Source: Odontesthes bonariensis (Eukaryota; Chordata; Actinopteri; Atheriniformes; Atherinopsidae). Taken from it: a DNA stretch of 64,000 nucleotides. The stretch's first letter is position 1; each line of letters begins with the position of its first letter. This document shows positions 62,025 to 64,000 of the stretch, piece after piece. Where the stretch lies: assembly GCF_027942865.1 (NCBI RefSeq), contig NC_134526.1:17899784-17963783 (forward strand), read 5' to 3'. The translations under genes and the position numbers were made by a program. A model generated the notes under the pieces. It saw nothing but the letters and a program-made list of their open reading frames with translations, searched no databases and was not told the DNA's origin.

Positions 62025-64000
62025 CCGTTGGTGGGCAGTTCAAAGGCTCTCTGATAGGAAAGGTCACGCAACACCGATGGAAATGTCACAAACATCACAC
62101 ATCACTTCACAGCCACGACTGATGAAAAAACATTGCGATGAATGTCCGGCTTAGGGTGTGCTGACTTTTCATATTCAGTTTTGGTTAATTTTACCCTTCT
62201 AAGAAGAGATATCCCATTGAAGTCATAATAGAAAGGTTTTGAGCTCAACGACAAGTTCCGGTGTTCAGTGAGCTCTACAACAATGTGCTGAAAATGAGTG
62301 TTGATTACTTTTTGTATCATGTTTCCAGATGGCAGATGGCACAGTGTCCAAAGAAACAAGGAAAGGTATCAGGACAAAGAGCGCAGCTGTAGTTATTTTC
62401 CACTGGGTAACTCCTGTTATCTTTTATTCGAGCCATTGAGGAACTGCATATTATACAATACACTGTTTCATAAACCCCTTGTTGAATGTGTATGTGTTTA
62501 ATTGAAGGTTATGTTTAAAAAAAAAAATAATAATAATAATATTCAAGACACTTTAGCCTATTTATGAGAATAATCATAAAGTATGTCAACAACAATCACA
62601 CATCGCACCGATCAGGATTTCTGCCGGGAAATAGTTTTTTTTTTGTTTCTACTTTAACATAACGAAAGATCACCTAGTTGCGATTATTTTTCTGCACAAA
62701 TGCGATTTGGTCATGTTTGTTCTTTCGCAGTTCCCGTAGAAAAAAAACAACGCTTCCTTCTAGCTTGCTACTAGCACTTGCTAGGCGACCCATGCCTTGT
62801 TTACAGGAACACAAAGCTCCTACCTCTGTGCTGTTGTGTAGTGACAGACGTCTATTACTTTACTTCTTCCGTCACGTAACGTCTTTGCAGGAATAGGTAT
62901 GTTTTGACATTTGTTCTCAAATGTTTAATTGCTGTTAGACCACATGAACTTTACATGTTTTGAGGGATGTGCTTGCACTTCATCACATTGACTTTTGCAC
63001 GTGACTGAACATAAACTGTACTTAACAAACACACATTTTCTTCAGAAAAATTGAAATCAAGTTTTGAAATCAGATCAGAGTCAGTAATTTTATTTATTTT
63101 TTTATTATAAAAGGTGAACACATAACTTAACACATAGGCTAACGACATCATGCACTTGGAGTAATGCGTCATAAGCAAGAGTCCAGCATTGGAATTTTTT
63201 TTTTTTTTTTACTGAAATATACAAACATTATTAAAAGTACAAACACTTAATAGAGGAGAGTATCCCCAGCAACTGTCACACCATTATATATTCTGTCATT
63301 GGATCGTTATCACAGTCATTAATGTGAACACAATGAACAGTTTTTTTTTTACAGTTCTTTGGAAACGAAAAATCGAGCTGAAACTGAAGTCTGTTTTCAT
63401 ATTCAGTTACTCTGCAGATATTCTCCATTGATCAATTTATTTGTAGAAATTCTGAGCATTTGTCAGAAATGATATTACAAGTCTTCTTTTTTTCCCTTTT
63501 TCTTCTAAATATTAATTGAAATAGTAAGTAAGCAGATAACCAACTCATTGTTTCAGCTGTACTAGTAGAAACTCTTGGGTGGTTTAATTGGCACCAATGC
63601 ACCATGTAAGTGTTTTTTTTTCCGACTTGTTTTGTTTGCAAACAGCTGATGTATAAAGAAAAGTAAGAACTGGCATATAACAGTGTAGTGGAGGATAAAG
63701 TTCCGTGCGACCCTCTGAGATGTAGTGGTGTACAGGCAGAAAATGAGCCCAAACGTAAAGTAATGTCTGTCATTACTTATTGGGACTTTTAGCACAACAG
63801 AAGATTAAAAGCCTTTCTCTTAATGATAGAATATTATTAACCCATCAGATGTTAAAAATGGCTGAATAATTTCACCCGCTCTTCATTCAATAATAAACTG
63901 TTATTTTGTAATGTTCTGATGCTGCAATGGAAAAACAAACCTGGACAACATCACTAGATTAGGCCGCCTGCTGTCTCCCTCATTCTCTGAGAAGTGTCTG
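62025..64000. other. Right-hand end without a supported gene
   Basis: Contains an (AAT)n run near 62527, several T tracts and AT-rich unique DNA. A segment at 62690-62900 with CpG and a donor-like GAATAG|GTATGT could be the promoter and first non-coding exon of a gene lying to the right. I cannot confirm any coding exon. Confidence 0.45.

Overview
The window is a piece of a ray-finned (teleost) fish chromosome. Genes are split by many GT-AG introns, long non-coding stretches are rich in DNA-transposon relics, and the encoded proteins are vertebrate. Seven protein genes can be assembled exon by exon: khsrp (+, 5' end outside the window), rfx1 (-), rln3 (+), a five-FNIII class I cytokine receptor that is most likely il27ra (+), tnpo2 (+), fbxw9 (+) and a 69-residue G-protein gamma subunit, probably gng14 (-). 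From memory, human RFX1-RLN3-IL27RA and TNPO2-FBXW9-GNG14 are neighbours on 19p13, so most of the window is an old conserved block; khsrp (human 19p13.3) lies next to it here.

Layout: 55-4292 khsrp; 4293-8865 convergent 3' ends of khsrp and rfx1; 8866-16559 rfx1 coding, with its 5' non-coding part and promoter up to about 19.6 kb; 21573-22502 rln3; 23.6-24.3 kb transposon debris; 27137-39134 il27ra, whose introns hold four mobile-element insertions (LINE fragment, hAT-like MITE, Tc1 fold-back, Harbinger MITE); 40.4-56.6 kb tnpo2; 57884-60531 fbxw9; 61423-61823 gng14; the last 2 kb shows no gene I can support.

The most unusual feature is in the tnpo2 introns. They carry at least nine box C/D snoRNA genes, none long enough to encode protein. 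Two resemble SNORD41, which human TNPO2 also hosts. Seven form a second family whose D' guide (ACCCAGCTCA, extended to AAACCCAGCTCA in one copy) is complementary to the universal GAGCUGGGU segment of large-subunit rRNA at the peptidyl transferase centre. Three of the seven are identical over 80 nt, a fourth differs by one base, and these four sit inside larger duplicated intron blocks. One block is fused to an exact 77-nt copy of a tnpo2 exon and bounded by a 15-bp direct repeat, like a retroposed insertion. Another snoRNA lies in an intron of the tnpo2 3' UTR.

All reading frames and splice joins were worked out by eye. The summed coding lengths of khsrp, rfx1, rln3, tnpo2, fbxw9 and gng14 are exact multiples of three, which supports the exon models. 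The il27ra model has one ambiguous junction.
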